Source: Mesobacillus sp. AQ2 (GTDB lineage: Bacteria; Bacillota; Bacilli; Bacillales; Cytobacillaceae). From it: a stretch of DNA of 64,000 nt. The translations under genes were made by a program, and so were the position numbers. Positions 1 through 13,509 of the stretch are shown in pieces. Position 1 is the first letter of the stretch. Each line of letters begins with the position of its first letter. The stretch is taken from contig NZ_CP126080.1 of NCBI RefSeq assembly GCF_030122805.1, positions 104,001 to 168,000 on the forward strand, written 5' to 3'. Below the pieces are notes generated by a model. The model searched no databases, had not been told where the DNA came from, and saw only the letters and a list, made by a program, of their open reading frames with translations.

Positions 1-3490
<3,490 letters not shown>

Positions 3491-3494
3491 AATA

Positions 3495-3615
<121 letters not shown>

Positions 3616-3715
3616 TGATCATTCGATTCTCTTGATTTCTTCTTACACATTATCTAGTTTTGAGGGTACAAAGTTTTTTGCGGTAGCAAAATAACTAAAA
3701 CCTCAAACCAAATAG

Positions 3716-3831
<116 letters not shown>

Positions 3832-3839
3832 ACACGAAA

Positions 3840-3868
3840 GAACAGCTGAATGGCTGTTCTTTTTTTGT
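3840..3868 (+). terminator. rrn operon terminator
   Basis: The inverted repeat AGAACAGC / GCTGTTCT is followed directly by a run of seven T, a classical intrinsic terminator just after 5S rRNA. Confidence 0.92.
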
Positions 3869-3918
3869 GTTTTGATCAAATTTTCATGAGAAGCAGAATT
3901 TTTCCGTTTAGCCAGGTT

Positions 3919-4041
3919 GGTTGATATCTTTGTCAAAGTGGTCGATATATCTCTGGATTTGGTCGATATATTTGTAAATCCGCCGATAATTTCGAAAATG
4001 TGGTCGATAAAATCAAAAAATCGCCAATAAAATTCTGAATG
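3919..4041. repeat. 20-21-bp period degenerate tandem array, first site
   Basis: Six degenerate units of GGTCGATATAT/CGCCAATAAAA type start at about 3919, 3940, 3961, 3981, 4002 and 4022, with spacings of 21, 21, 20, 21 and 20 bp. The last unit, CGCCAATAAAATTCTGAA, is almost the unit of the array at 59766-59880. The rest of the 610-bp gap between 5S rRNA and ctsR holds the rrn terminator and the ctsR promoters; nothing recognisable was seen at 4042-4270. Confidence 0.75.
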
Positions 4042-4273
4042 GATCCTCGTAAAAGAACTCTTAGGTACACTTTTACCGTAAAAACTACTCATTTGGCAAA
4101 CATTTTCAAACAAAAACGCCTAGCTTGATATGAAATAACCCTAGAATCAGCACCAAATCCTCTTTTTCCCACAAGCAAATACCACCCTCCAGTTATCTCA
4201 CGGATAGAGTCACTATTGATTCCGCCTGCCCATATAATGTTACGAAAAATCTCATTTCCTTTTCTCATTACAA

Positions 4274-4299
4274 GTTTCCGCCCCCTCTGAAATGGGTAT
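4274..4299 (+). promoter_or_regulatory. Putative sigma-B promoter of the ctsR operon
   Basis: GTTTCC, a 14-bp spacer and GGGTAT match the sigma-B consensus (GTTTAA, 12-14 bp, GGGTAT) at 10 of 12 positions. The B. subtilis ctsR operon is known to have both a sigma-B and a sigma-A promoter, so the position upstream of the sigma-A-like site is as expected. The call rests on sequence only. Confidence 0.6.
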
Positions 4300-4372
4300 A
4301 ATAACCAACACACCCCTCATTGGCATGTTTTGGCATACATAATTTTGGCGAAAATAATACAAGATGCATTGA

Positions 4373-4401
4373 TTGCAACAAAAAATATTTTTTTGTATAA
4401 T
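4373..4401 (+). promoter_or_regulatory. Sigma-A promoter of the ctsR operon
   Basis: TTGCAA (4373-4378), a 17-bp spacer and a perfect TATAAT (4396-4401). The predicted transcription start falls inside the adjoining CtsR box, which fits repression by promoter occlusion. Confidence 0.8.
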
Positions 4402-4404
4402 TAA

Positions 4405-4421
4405 TGTCAAATATAGTCAAA
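4405..4421 (+). promoter_or_regulatory. CtsR operator
   Basis: TGTCAAATATAGTCAAA fits the CtsR heptad direct repeat (RGTCAAA-NAN-RGTCAAA) with one change in the first base. It lies four bases after the -10 box, so CtsR bound here would autoregulate the operon and release it on heat stress. Confidence 0.85.
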
Positions 4422-4441
4422 GTCAGATTGGGGGAGGTTTA

Positions 4442-4903
4442 GTGAGGAATATATCGGACATCATTGAGAATTACCTTAAGCAGGTTTTGGAAATGAGCGA
4501 TAAAGACATTTTGGAAATCAAACGAAGTGAAATCGCCGATAAATTTCAATGCGTGCCGTCCCAGATCAATTATGTTATCAATACAAGATTCACGATTGAA
4601 AGAGGCTATCTTGTTGAGAGCAAACGGGGTGGCGGCGGCTATATCCGGATCATCAAAGTCCAGGCTTATGATCATGCACACTTGATTGATGATTTACTGT
4701 CTTTGATTCGGACGAGAATTTCGCAAAGCAGTGCTGAAGATGTCATCTACCGGCTTGTTGAGGAAGATGTAGTCACAGACCGTGAAGCAAAAATCATGCT
4801 GAGTGTACTCGACAGGTCTGTCCTGTATATCGAGCTGCCGCAGCGGGATGAGCTGAGAGCGAGAATGTTGAAGGCGATGCTGATGGCATTGAAGTATAAA
4901 TAA
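4442..4903 (+). CDS. ctsR: Heat-shock repressor CtsR
   Basis: CtsR is the dimeric winged-helix repressor of clp and other class III heat-shock genes; it is inactivated by heat and turned over through McsB and ClpCP. The 153-residue product carries the conserved DNA-binding region SEIADKFQCVPSQINYVINT and the glycine-rich wing SKRGGGGYIRI, as in B. subtilis CtsR (154 aa). I chose the GTG at 4442 because GGGGGAGG lies just upstream and the protein then aligns as VRNISDIIE. An upstream ATG at 4373 would start within the promoter and is rejected. It is first in ctsR-mcsA-mcsB-clpC and is controlled by the operator at 4405-4421. Confidence 0.97.
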   Translation: MRNISDIIENYLKQVLEMSDKDILEIKRSEIADKFQCVPSQINYVINTRFTIERGYLVESKRGGGGYIRIIKVQAYDHAHLIDDLLSLIRTRISQSSAEDVIYRLVEEDVVTDREAKIMLSVLDRSVLYIELPQRDELRARMLKAMLMALKYK

Positions 4904-4931
4904 TACCAAAGCAGACAAAGAGGTGAGGGCA

Positions 4932-5477
4932 TTGATTTGCCAACAGTGCAATCAAAGGCCGGCAACGCTGCACTTCACGAATTACTCAAATGGGGAAAAG
5001 TCGGAACTGCACTTGTGCGAAAAGTGTGCACAGGAAAAAGGTGACTTGTTCATGATGAGCAATGGCCCTGCTTTTTCGATCAATAGTTTGCTGGCCGGTT
5101 TATTGAATATGGAGCCTGCTTTTGAACAAAAAAAGGAAGCTTTTGAGACTGAGCAAGTTGCTCAGTGCCCTCAGTGCTCGATGACATTTCCGCAGTTTGT
5201 AAAAGTAGGCCGGTTTGGCTGTGCGACCTGCTATGATGCTTTTCGGGAGCAATTGACGCCAATTGTCAGGAGACTCCATAGCGGAAATTCCATGCACAAT
5301 GGAAAAATACCGAAAAGGATCGGCGGTGACCTTCATTTAAGGAAGACAATCGATCATCTTAAGCAGACCCTAAAGCACCAAATTTCTGAGGAAGAATTTG
5401 AGCAAGCTGCCGGGACGAGGGACCAGATAAGGGAACTCGAAAGGAAATTGTCAGCAGGTCAAGAGGGAGGGGAGTAG
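4932..5477 (+). CDS. mcsA: McsA, zinc-binding activator of protein-arginine kinase McsB
   Basis: McsA activates the arginine kinase McsB and helps couple it to CtsR and ClpC. The 181-residue product has two zinc-finger-like pairs of CxxC: C3/C6 with C29/C32, and CPQC with CATC further along. A UVR-type helical motif ([20 protein letters not shown]) occupies the C terminus. I chose the TTG at 4932, giving [12 protein letters not shown], because this matches the B. subtilis start; an in-frame GTG nine bases upstream overlaps the ribosome-binding site AGAGGTGA. It lies 28 bp after ctsR and 2 bp before mcsB. Confidence 0.95.
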   Translation: MICQQCNQRPATLHFTNYSNGEKSELHLCEKCAQEKGDLFMMSNGPAFSINSLLAGLLNMEPAFEQKKEAFETEQVAQCPQCSMTFPQFVKVGRFGCATCYDAFREQLTPIVRRLHSGNSMHNGKIPKRIGGDLHLRKTIDHLKQTLKHQISEEEFEQAAGTRDQIRELERKLSAGQEGGE

Positions 5478-5479
5478 CC

Positions 5480-6562
5480 TTGTCATTGGAGAAGTTCATC
5501 AATCAGGCTGTCAGCTCCTGGATGAGTGATGATGGTCCTGATTCAGATATTGTCCTAAGCTCTCGCATCCGTTTTGCAAGAAATCTTGATGAATATAACT
5601 TTCCCACCTTGTTCACCGATGGAGAGGCAGAGGCGGTCATCGGCACGATCATGGAGCGTGCCAGCCAAACTTCTGCAGCTGGCTTTGGACAGCTGGAAAT
5701 GATCAAAATGGATGAGATACCACCTATGAAGAAACGGGTTTTGGTCGAGAAGCATTTAATCAGCCCGCATTTAGCGGAAAACGCTGTTCATGGTGCAGTG
5801 CTCTTGTCGGGTAATGAAGAAATTAGCATCATGATCAATGAAGAGGATCATATAAGGATTCAATGTTTATTCCCGGGCTTCCAGTTAACTGAAGCTTTAA
5901 AGGCTGCCAATGAAATCGATGACTGGCTTGAAGAGTATGTGAACTATGCTTTTGATGAAAAATTTGGCTATCTGACCAGCTGCCCGACGAATGCAGGAAC
6001 TGGCCTGAGGGCATCGGTGATGATGCACCTGCCGGGCCTCGTTCTGACTCAGCAAATGAACCGGATTGTCCCGGCGATTAACCAGCTGGGTTTGGTGGTA
6101 AGAGGTATTTACGGTGAGGGCAGTGAAGCACTGGGCAATATCTTTCAAATATCGAACCAGATCACGCTTGGAAAATCGGAAGATGATATCGTGGATGATT
6201 TGAAAAGTGTCGTCGGCCAGATAATATCTCAGGAAAGGTCGGCGCGGGAAGCATTAGCGAAGACTTCGAACATACAATTAGAAGACAGAGTGTTTCGCTC
6301 TTACGGGACGCTTGCCAACAGCAGGATCATCGAGACAAAGGAAGCTGCACGATGCCTGTCTGATTTAAGGCTTGGAATAGATATGGGTTATATAAAGAAT
6401 ATATCGAAATCAATTTTGAATGAATTAATGATTTTGACTCAGCCGGGTTTTTTGCAGCAATATGCGGGAGGGCCGTTAAGACCGAATGAGCGGGATATCC
6501 GCAGAGCTGCTTTAATAAGAGAACGACTGAAAATGGAAACAAAAGACGAGTCAGGAGGATGA
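5480..6562 (+). CDS. mcsB: Protein-arginine kinase McsB
   Basis: McsB phosphorylates arginine residues in proteins, including CtsR, marking them for degradation by ClpCP. The 360 residues form a phosphagen-kinase-like domain: nucleotide-binding SSRIRFARN near the N terminus, the acidic loop NEEDHIRIQ, and [13 protein letters not shown], which holds the family's reactive cysteine. The C-terminal part resembles the phosphoarginine-binding and regulatory region ([10 protein letters not shown] at the end). The TTG start at 5480 overlaps no gene and sits after the GAGGGGAG of the mcsA 3' end. Length is as expected (B. subtilis 363 aa). Confidence 0.97.
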   Translation: MSLEKFINQAVSSWMSDDGPDSDIVLSSRIRFARNLDEYNFPTLFTDGEAEAVIGTIMERASQTSAAGFGQLEMIKMDEIPPMKKRVLVEKHLISPHLAENAVHGAVLLSGNEEISIMINEEDHIRIQCLFPGFQLTEALKAANEIDDWLEEYVNYAFDEKFGYLTSCPTNAGTGLRASVMMHLPGLVLTQQMNRIVPAINQLGLVVRGIYGEGSEALGNIFQISNQITLGKSEDDIVDDLKSVVGQIISQERSAREALAKTSNIQLEDRVFRSYGTLANSRIIETKEAARCLSDLRLGIDMGYIKNISKSILNELMILTQPGFLQQYAGGPLRPNERDIRRAALIRERLKMETKDESGG

Positions 6563-6566
6563 TCTT

Positions 6567-9005
6567 ATGATGTTTGGACGATTTACAGAGAGAGCACAAA
6601 AAGTATTGGCACTCGCACAGGAAGAGGCAATCCGCCTTGGACATAACAATATCGGTACAGAACACATCTTACTTGGCCTTGTGCGTGAAGGTGAGGGCAT
6701 AGCAGCTAAGGCGCTTTATGGTCTCGGCCTTGGCGCAGAGAAGATCCAGAAGGAAGTGGAAAATCTGATTGGCCGCGGCCAGGAAACATCCCAGACAATC
6801 CACTATACTCCTAGAGCCAAGAAGGTGATTGAACTTTCCATGGATGAAGCGAGAAAGCTTGGTCATTCCTATGTAGGCACAGAGCACATCCTTCTTGGCT
6901 TGATTCGTGAGGGAGAGGGCGTTGCAGCCAGGGTGTTGAACAATCTTGGTGTCAGTCTGAATAAAGCGCGCCAGCAGGTCCTTCAGCTGCTTGGCAGCAA
7001 TGAAACGTCCGGCCATCAGGGAGGCGGTACGGCAAATGCCAATACTCCGACTCTTGATAGTCTGGCAAGGGATTTGACAGCCATCGCAAGGGAAGGCAGC
7101 CTTGATCCGGTCATCGGCCGAAGCAAGGAAATCCAGCGTGTCATTGAAGTGCTGAGCCGCCGGACAAAGAACAACCCTGTACTGATCGGGGAGCCGGGTG
7201 TCGGTAAAACGGCGATCGCTGAAGGCCTGGCACAGCAAATCGTCAATAATGAAGTGCCTGAAATCCTTCGTGACAAGCGTGTTATGACTCTTGATATGGG
7301 TACAGTTGTTGCGGGCACTAAATACCGCGGTGAATTTGAGGACCGTCTGAAAAAGGTCATGGATGAAATCCGCCAGGCCGGGAATATCATCCTTTTCATC
7401 GATGAGCTTCACACGTTGATCGGTGCCGGCGGAGCAGAGGGTGCGATCGATGCATCCAATATCCTGAAGCCATCACTTGCCCGCGGTGAGCTGCAATGTA
7501 TCGGGGCGACGACATTGGATGAATACCGTAAATATATTGAAAAAGATGCTGCGCTGGAACGGCGCTTCCAGCCAATCACAGTGGATGAGCCAACTGCAGA
7601 GGAATCTGTCCAGATTTTAAAAGGGCTTCGTGACCGCTATGAAGCTCACCATAGAGTATCGATCACAGACGAGGCAATCGAAGCGGCGGTAAAACTGTCT
7701 GACCGTTATATTTCAGACCGTTTCCTTCCGGATAAAGCGATTGACCTGATTGATGAAGCAGGTTCAAAGGTCCGTCTTCGCTCTTATACAACTCCTCCAA
7801 ACCTCAAGGAGCTTGAAGTGAAGCTTGAGGAAGTGCGCAAGGAAAAGGATGCTTCAGTCCAAAGCCAGGAGTTTGAAAAAGCGGCATCCTTACGGGATAC
7901 AGAACAACGCCTGCGCGAGCAGCTTGAGAATACGAAGAAGACTTGGAAAGAAAAGCAAGGCAAGGAAAACAGTGAGGTTACAGTGGAAGACATCGCGAAT
8001 GTTGTCTCCAGCTGGACGAATATCCCTGTTTCGAAGCTGGCACAAACTGAAACAGATAAGCTGTTGAATCTTGAGGAAATCCTACACTCACGCGTGATTG
8101 GACAGGATGAGGCAGTCAAGGCTGTATCAAAGGCTGTTAGACGTGCACGTGCAGGCTTGAAGGATCCTAAGCGCCCGATTGGTTCATTCATCTTCCTTGG
8201 GCCGACAGGTGTTGGTAAAACGGAATTGGCGAGGGCGCTTGCCGAGTCCATGTTTGGCGATGAGGATGCGATGATCCGCGTCGATATGTCCGAGTATATG
8301 GAGAAGCATTCAACATCTCGTCTGGTCGGTTCGCCTCCAGGCTATGTAGGATATGATGAAGGCGGCCAGCTGACTGAAAAGGTCCGCAGGAAGCCATATT
8401 CCGTCATCCTGCTTGATGAAATTGAAAAAGCACATCCAGATGTGTTCAATATTCTGCTGCAGGTCCTTGAGGATGGACGCTTGACAGATTCTAAAGGACG
8501 CACAGTCGATTTCCGCAATACGATCATGATCCTGACATCCAATGTCGGTGCTGAAGCATTGAAGCGCAATAAATATGTCGGTTTCAATATCCAGGATGGG
8601 GAACAGGATTACAAGGATATGAAGGGCAAAGTCATGGAGGAGCTGAAAAAAGCCTTCCGTCCGGAATTCCTGAACCGTATCGATGAAATTATCGTGTTCC
8701 ATGCTCTTGAAAAACCCCATCTGAAAGAAATCGTGACACTGATGTCCGATCAGCTTGTGAAGCGTTTGAGGGAACAGGAAATCACTCTTGAACTCACAGA
8801 TGCGGCGAAAGACAAGATTTCTGAAGAAGGTTATGATCCGGAATACGGAGCCCGTCCATTGCGCAGGGCAATCCAGAAGCATATCGAAGACCAGCTGTCG
8901 GAAGAATTGCTGAAAGGAACAGTCCTTACCGGGCAAAATGTCGTCATTGATGTCGAAGAAGGGAAGTTCGTCGTCAAGACTCCGGAAGGATCCGCAAAGT
9001 CCTAA
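6567..9005 (+). CDS. clpC: AAA+ unfoldase ClpC
   Basis: ClpC is the hexameric unfoldase that feeds substrates to ClpP; it works with the adaptors McsB and MecA and controls competence, sporulation and heat tolerance. Visible in order: two N-terminal Clp repeats (each with [28 protein letters not shown]), first ATPase domain with Walker [10 protein letters not shown] and Walker B ILFIDELH, the coiled-coil M domain with a UVR-like stretch near residue 430, and second ATPase domain with GPTGVGKTE and [14 protein letters not shown]. The 812-residue length fits the family. It is the last gene of the operon and is followed by a terminator. Confidence 0.98.
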   Translation: MMFGRFTERAQKVLALAQEEAIRLGHNNIGTEHILLGLVREGEGIAAKALYGLGLGAEKIQKEVENLIGRGQETSQTIHYTPRAKKVIELSMDEARKLGHSYVGTEHILLGLIREGEGVAARVLNNLGVSLNKARQQVLQLLGSNETSGHQGGGTANANTPTLDSLARDLTAIAREGSLDPVIGRSKEIQRVIEVLSRRTKNNPVLIGEPGVGKTAIAEGLAQQIVNNEVPEILRDKRVMTLDMGTVVAGTKYRGEFEDRLKKVMDEIRQAGNIILFIDELHTLIGAGGAEGAIDASNILKPSLARGELQCIGATTLDEYRKYIEKDAALERRFQPITVDEPTAEESVQILKGLRDRYEAHHRVSITDEAIEAAVKLSDRYISDRFLPDKAIDLIDEAGSKVRLRSYTTPPNLKELEVKLEEVRKEKDASVQSQEFEKAASLRDTEQRLREQLENTKKTWKEKQGKENSEVTVEDIANVVSSWTNIPVSKLAQTETDKLLNLEEILHSRVIGQDEAVKAVSKAVRRARAGLKDPKRPIGSFIFLGPTGVGKTELARALAESMFGDEDAMIRVDMSEYMEKHSTSRLVGSPPGYVGYDEGGQLTEKVRRKPYSVILLDEIEKAHPDVFNILLQVLEDGRLTDSKGRTVDFRNTIMILTSNVGAEALKRNKYVGFNIQDGEQDYKDMKGKVMEELKKAFRPEFLNRIDEIIVFHALEKPHLKEIVTLMSDQLVKRLREQEITLELTDAAKDKISEEGYDPEYGARPLRRAIQKHIEDQLSEELLKGTVLTGQNVVIDVEEGKFVVKTPEGSAKS

Positions 9006-9027
9006 TATTGCTTAACATGTGAAACTC

Positions 9028-9066
9028 AAGGGGTATACGTACTTAAATGCGTGTACCCCTTTTTTC
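9028..9066 (+). terminator. Terminator of the ctsR-clpC operon
   Basis: AAGGGGTATACG / CGTGTACCCCTT forms a stem with a short loop followed by TTTTTT. The rest of the clpC-radA gap (9067-9236) shows no clear element beyond the radA ribosome-binding site GAGAGG. Confidence 0.9.
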
Positions 9067-9236
9067 AATATGGCTGTTTGATTAGCAGCAAAAAAATGAA
9101 CAACAGGATATGTGCTTTGGCCTTGCTGAAAAGAACATTGGAAAATTACATATATCCTCCAACCGCTATCATTTCTTTTATTGCTTGTTAAGCATTATTA
9201 TATAGATAACTACATTTATACTGAGAGGCTAAGAAA

Positions 9237-10616
9237 ATGGCTAAAAGAAAAACGAAATTCATGTGCCAGGAATGCGGCTATGAATCTCCGAAATGGATGG
9301 GGAAATGTCCGGGCTGCGGACAATGGAATAAGATGGTCGAGGAAGTGGAAAGCACTGGATCGACAAGAAGGGGGGCTTTTGCAAACACAGGAAATACCAC
9401 TATTGCGGCAAAGGCGACACCAATCACTACAATTGAAACAGTCAGTGAACCGAGGGTTAAGACGGACCTCAACGAATTGAACCGCGTGCTTGGCGGAGGC
9501 GTTGTCAGGGGATCACTTGTCTTGATCGGCGGAGATCCGGGTATCGGAAAATCGACACTCTTGCTCCAGGTATCCTATCAACTGGCGAAAAAGGCTCATT
9601 CTGTCCTTTATATTTCAGGTGAGGAATCCATGAGGCAGACGAAGCTGCGCGCTGACAGGCTTGGAGTCACATCTGACAATCTCTTTGTCTATTCAGAAAC
9701 GAATCTGCAGGAAATCAGCCTGACAATCGAAAACAGCAATCCGGATTTTGTCATCGTCGATTCCATCCAGACGATTTTCCATCCGGAAGTTACCTCTGCG
9801 CCGGGAAGCGTGTCGCAGGTAAGGGAATGTACGGCGGAACTGATGCGCATCGCGAAGACAAAAGGCATCGCCATCTTCATCGTCGGACATGTGACGAAGG
9901 AAGGTTCGATTGCCGGTCCAAGGCTGCTTGAGCATATGGTGGATACCGTTCTTTATTTTGAGGGAGAAAGGCACCATACATACAGGATTCTCAGGGCGGT
10001 GAAAAACCGTTTTGGCTCGACGAATGAGATGGGCATTTTCGAGATGAAAGAAGCAGGCCTTGAGGAAGTGGCGAACCCTTCGGAGATCTTTTTGGAAGAA
10101 AGGTCACAGGGTGCTTCCGGTTCGACGGTTGTCGCTTCGATGGAAGGAACTCGGCCGGTCCTGGTTGAAATCCAGGCGCTGATTTCACCGACGAGTTTTG
10201 GAAATCCTCGGAGGATGGCTACCGGGATTGACCATAATCGGGTGTCGCTTTTGATGGCGGTGCTGGAAAAGCGCGTCGGTTTGCTTCTGGCCAATCAGGA
10301 TGCGTATTTGAAGGTGGCCGGCGGGGTGAAGCTGGATGAACCGGCAATCGACCTTGCTGTAGCGGTGAGCATCGCATCGAGTTTCAGGGATAAGCCAACT
10401 CGTGCTTCTGATTGCATCATCGGTGAGGTTGGCCTCACGGGGGAAGTCCGAAGGGTATCAAGAATCGAGCAGCGTGTTCAGGAAGCAGCCAAGCTGGGCT
10501 TCGAAAGAATTATTTTACCAGAAAATAATCTTGGCGGATGGACTCCTCCACAGGGAGTCGAGTTGATTGGTGTATCATCTGTCAGCCATGCACTTAAAGT
10601 CACCTTAGGAGGTTGA
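9237..10616 (+). CDS. radA: DNA repair and recombination ATPase RadA (Sms)
   Basis: RadA is a RecA-like hexameric ATPase that drives branch migration during recombination and transformation. The 459-residue product has the N-terminal zinc finger ([21 protein letters not shown]), the Walker A motif [10 protein letters not shown], the RadA-specific [11 protein letters not shown] motif and a C-terminal Lon-protease-like domain that lacks the protease active site in this family. The ATG at 9237 follows GAGAGGC. disA starts 4 bp downstream, as in B. subtilis, where RadA and DisA act together on stalled or branched DNA. Confidence 0.97.
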   Translation: MAKRKTKFMCQECGYESPKWMGKCPGCGQWNKMVEEVESTGSTRRGAFANTGNTTIAAKATPITTIETVSEPRVKTDLNELNRVLGGGVVRGSLVLIGGDPGIGKSTLLLQVSYQLAKKAHSVLYISGEESMRQTKLRADRLGVTSDNLFVYSETNLQEISLTIENSNPDFVIVDSIQTIFHPEVTSAPGSVSQVRECTAELMRIAKTKGIAIFIVGHVTKEGSIAGPRLLEHMVDTVLYFEGERHHTYRILRAVKNRFGSTNEMGIFEMKEAGLEEVANPSEIFLEERSQGASGSTVVASMEGTRPVLVEIQALISPTSFGNPRRMATGIDHNRVSLLMAVLEKRVGLLLANQDAYLKVAGGVKLDEPAIDLAVAVSIASSFRDKPTRASDCIIGEVGLTGEVRRVSRIEQRVQEAAKLGFERIILPENNLGGWTPPQGVELIGVSSVSHALKVTLGG

Positions 10617-10620
10617 TGGA

Positions 10621-11694
10621 TTGGAACAAAAGGAGCTTGAAGAAAAAGCGCTGGGTGAAATCCTCCGGTTTATCGCTCCCGGTACGCCGCTGAGGGACGG
10701 AATCGATAATGTTCTCCGTGCCAATACTGGCGGGCTGATTGTTTTTGGCTACAATGAGAAGGTGAAAAACCTCGTGGACGGCGGGTTTGAGATTAACTGC
10801 AGGTTCAGTCCGAGCTTTCTCTATGAACTGGCGAAAATGGATGGCGCCATCATTCTTAATGATACAGGCAGTAAAATATTGTTCGCCAACGCCCAGCTTG
10901 CCCCCGATACAGGTGTCCCGTCAACTGAAACCGGGATGCGCCACAGGACAGCGGAACGCGTGGCTAGACAGACAAAGGCTCTGGTCATTGCGATTTCCCA
11001 GCGGAGGAATGTCATCACCCTTTACCAGGGAAACCTTCGTTATGCCCTGAAGGATATTGGCGTCATTTTAACAAAGGCCAACCAGGCGATCCAGACACTC
11101 GAAAAATACAAAGTGGTTCTCGAGCAGAGCATTACCAATCTGGGAATCCTAGAATTCGAGAATCTTGTCACCTATAATGATTTGCTGCAGGTCATCCACC
11201 GTTTCGAAATGGTGCTGAGGATCAAGACAGAGCTGTTTACATACTTAAGTGAGCTTGGCATGGAGGGGCGGCTGATTCGCCTGCAAATGCAGGAGCTGTT
11301 ATCTGAGATGGAACGAGAGGCACTGCTTGTGATCAAGGATTACTCTGCAGAAAACGATATGAAGGCCGAGGATGTGATGGCCAGGTTCCAGGACTTGTCG
11401 AAGTCGGGAGTCATAGAGGATTCTACCATCCTGAAACTGCTCGGATACCAGGGATATGTGCACATGGACGAATTCATCTGTCCAAGGGGATATCGGATGC
11501 TCAATAAAATTCCGCGGCTGCCGATGATCATCACCGAAAATCTGGTCAATCGATTTGGGAAATTTACCAATATGATCTCCGCATCAGTCGAAGAACTGGA
11601 CGATGTCGAGGGAATCGGTGAAGTAAGGGCGCGGAAAATCAAAGAAGGGTTCAAACTGATCAGGGACCAGCTGATGGCAGACCGCCAAATGTAA
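10621..11694 (+). CDS. disA: DNA integrity scanning diadenylate cyclase DisA
   Basis: DisA makes c-di-AMP from two ATP and slows when it meets branched DNA, delaying sporulation until damage is repaired. In the 357 residues the N-terminal cyclase domain shows the DGA motif (KMDGAIILN) and RHR motif ([10 protein letters not shown]); a helical linker follows, and the C terminus has a helix-hairpin-helix ([17 protein letters not shown]) for DNA binding. TTG start at 10621 with GGAGG immediately upstream inside the end of radA. The length fits the octameric family (B. subtilis 360 aa). Confidence 0.97.
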   Translation: MEQKELEEKALGEILRFIAPGTPLRDGIDNVLRANTGGLIVFGYNEKVKNLVDGGFEINCRFSPSFLYELAKMDGAIILNDTGSKILFANAQLAPDTGVPSTETGMRHRTAERVARQTKALVIAISQRRNVITLYQGNLRYALKDIGVILTKANQAIQTLEKYKVVLEQSITNLGILEFENLVTYNDLLQVIHRFEMVLRIKTELFTYLSELGMEGRLIRLQMQELLSEMEREALLVIKDYSAENDMKAEDVMARFQDLSKSGVIEDSTILKLLGYQGYVHMDEFICPRGYRMLNKIPRLPMIITENLVNRFGKFTNMISASVEELDDVEGIGEVRARKIKEGFKLIRDQLMADRQM

Positions 11695-11715
11695 TGCACC
11701 ACATTGGCGGTTTCC
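11681..11715 (+). terminator. Terminator overlapping the end of disA
   Basis: ACCGCCAAATGT (11681-11692) pairs with ACATTGGCGGT (11701-11711) across the disA stop codon, followed by TTTCCT. The U tract is short, so termination may be partial. Confidence 0.7.
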
Positions 11716-11721
11716 TATTAA

Positions 11722-11750
11722 TTGACACTCGCATTTGCCGGTGCTAATTT
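11722..11750 (+). promoter_or_regulatory. Candidate yacL promoter, upstream
   Basis: TTGACA, a 17-bp spacer and TAATTT. It lies directly after the disA terminator, so it could start a separate yacL transcript with a leader of about 220 nt. Confidence 0.55.
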
Positions 11751-11861
11751 AAAGAAGAGATTACTCCTATAGGGATATTGGCTAACTATTTTGTTCAGAG
11801 GAATATTTTAACAACGGCTTCTATTAAAAATGTTGGCCAAATAACGTAACTTTTTCATAGG

Positions 11862-11889
11862 TTGAAACGTATAAATCTTTGGGTATATT
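11862..11889 (+). promoter_or_regulatory. Candidate yacL promoter, downstream
   Basis: TTGAAA, a 16-bp spacer and TATATT. It is followed by the small inverted repeat GAAAAC/GTTTTC near 11900-11917. A TATAAT at 11949-11954 has no convincing -35 partner and lies too near the start codon. Confidence 0.45.
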
Positions 11890-11974
11890 AAATGGATTGA
11901 AAACGAAAATGTTTTCAATATGCAGGGTTTCAAATTTTAGAAGTTGTTTATAATGAGTAAAAGGAGGTGAAAGG

Positions 11975-13066
11975 ATGTTAAGACGTATCATTCAAGCCTG
12001 CTTCCTGATCATTGGGGGAACGCTTGGTATATTCTTAATTCCTGATTTATTATCATTGATGAACGCGGGAGATATGACTCTCATCAATAATCCTTATGTT
12101 ACTGCTGTTTTGGGCGCACTTATTTTTTATCTTCTTACTTTTTGGGCCGTCGATCCTGTGACCAATTTTGTGAAGTGGGCTGAAGAATCGCTGATCAAGG
12201 CACCAATCACGGATGTCCTATTCGGCAGTGTCGGGCTTTTCTTTGGTTTGCTCGTGGCGTTTTTGGTTGGTTTTGCATTGAATGCCATCCAGGTGCCAGT
12301 CGTGAATACTGTTGCCCCGACACTTTTGACACTTTTATTTGGTTACCTGGGATTCCAGGTCGGCTTCAAAAAACGTGATGAGCTGCTTGGTTTATTTTCA
12401 AGGTCGAAGAAAAAGGGTGCTGAAGAAGAGACGGAAAAAGAAGAACGTCCAAGAGAATGGAAAATTCTCGATACCAGCGTGATTATTGACGGAAGGGTTG
12501 CTGACATCTGCCAGACTGGATTCCTTGAAGGAACAATTGTAATCCCGCAATTTGTCCTCGAAGAATTGCAGCATATCGCAGATTCATCCGATGTGTTGAA
12601 GCGCAATCGCGGCCGACGCGGATTGGACATCCTTAATCGCATTCAAAAGGAACTTAAGATCAATGTTGAAATTTATGAAGGTGATTTTGATGATATCCAG
12701 GAAGTCGACAGCAAGCTGGTGAAACTGGCCAAGCTGACAAATGGCGTTGTCGTCACGAATGATTTCAACCTGAACAAAGTCTGTGAATTGCAAAAGGTGG
12801 CCGTATTGAATATCAACGATCTTGCCAATGCGGTCAAACCAGTCGTCCTTCCTGGAGAAGAGCTGAACATTCAGGTCATCAAGGATGGAAAAGAGCATAA
12901 CCAGGGCATCGCCTATCTTGATGATGGCACCATGATCGTTGTCGAAGAAGGCCGCGATTATATTGGAAAACGCATTGATGTGCTCGTGACAAGTGTGCTG
13001 CAGACATCTGCAGGAAGAATGATTTTCGCGAAACCCAAACTCGTGGAAAAAAGCGTAATCAGTTGA
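11975..13066 (+). CDS. yacL: PIN/TRAM-domain membrane protein YacL
   Basis: Conserved Firmicutes membrane protein of unproven function; the PIN fold suggests a membrane-bound nuclease. About the first 120 of 363 residues contain four hydrophobic segments (for example [15 protein letters not shown] and [17 protein letters not shown]). A PIN domain follows with the acidic residues [11 protein letters not shown] and VVTNDFNLN, and a C-terminal TRAM-like region ([20 protein letters not shown] onward) could bind RNA. The ATG at 11975 has AAAGGAGGTGA upstream. Position after disA is conserved in Bacillus. Confidence 0.93.
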   Translation: MLRRIIQACFLIIGGTLGIFLIPDLLSLMNAGDMTLINNPYVTAVLGALIFYLLTFWAVDPVTNFVKWAEESLIKAPITDVLFGSVGLFFGLLVAFLVGFALNAIQVPVVNTVAPTLLTLLFGYLGFQVGFKKRDELLGLFSRSKKKGAEEETEKEERPREWKILDTSVIIDGRVADICQTGFLEGTIVIPQFVLEELQHIADSSDVLKRNRGRRGLDILNRIQKELKINVEIYEGDFDDIQEVDSKLVKLAKLTNGVVVTNDFNLNKVCELQKVAVLNINDLANAVKPVVLPGEELNIQVIKDGKEHNQGIAYLDDGTMIVVEEGRDYIGKRIDVLVTSVLQTSAGRMIFAKPKLVEKSVIS

Positions 13067-13082
13067 TTTTTACATGACGAAA

Positions 13083-13165
13083 AAAGCCTTTATGGGCAGT
13101 TGATCCCCGCTTCCTTCACCGGTTCCTTGAAGGCATGAAGCAGGGCTTCGGCTGCCCCTTTATAT
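13083..13165 (+). other. Hairpin-rich segment after yacL, possible terminator
   Basis: GGGCAG (13095-13100) can pair with CTGCCC (13152-13157), enclosing a smaller CCTTCA/TGAAGG hairpin at 13114-13134. CCTTTATA follows rather than a clean T run, so termination is uncertain. Together with the element at 13193-13487 this accounts for the 443-bp yacL-ispD gap. Confidence 0.4.
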
Positions 13166-13192
13166 GTATTTCACTTCGAAAAATTGAAAAAT

Positions 13193-13487
13193 GTCTAGCT
13201 CCAGCGCCTAGCCCCTCGAGTCGCATGTCTAGTTGCGCCTCCTAGAAACTCCGAAACTTCAACTCCGCCAACAGAAGCAAAAAGCGCTTCTTTGACGGAG
13301 TCTCCAGTTTCTGTGTTTCTGGGCAGTCGGCTGCACATTTCGGTTTCAGTCCGCCCGATGAAGTCAAAGAACGACTTCATCGGGCGGCCCTCCGTGGCAC
13401 ACGATGTGCTAGACCCGCCAGCCACAGGACGTGGCGTTTTTAGGAGGGCAGCGCTTGTCGGGGCTGACCATGGCGCTTGCGCTTTTC
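13193..13487 (+). repeat. Dispersed palindromic element, copy B, long mosaic form
   Basis: Begins GTCTAGCTCCAGCGCCTAG and ends GGCGCTTGCGCTTTTC, the family termini. The centre is enlarged to 295 bp: a second GTCTAGTTGCGCC start at about 13227, a CTCCGCC-N-GACGGAG hairpin, a 15-bp perfect inverted repeat CCGCCCGATGAAGTC (13351-13365) / GACTTCATCGGGCGG (13373-13387), and a further module with GTGGCACACGATGTGCTAG. It looks like one member with others nested inside it. It abuts the ispD ribosome-binding region. Confidence 0.85.
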
Positions 13488-13509
13488 AAAATAGATAGGA
13501 GTTTTCTTT

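Noticed and set aside
6669..7412. 247-codon frame antisense to clpC
   Set aside because: It mirrors the codon structure of clpC, has no ribosome-binding site, and encodes no recognisable protein.
8310..8936. 208-codon frame antisense to clpC
   Set aside because: Same reason: antisense to the second ATPase domain, with no independent support.
13193..13487. Small protein gene in the repeat between yacL and ispD
   Set aside because: Frames on both strands exist but follow the repeat sequence, lack conserved starts, and are broken in other copies.
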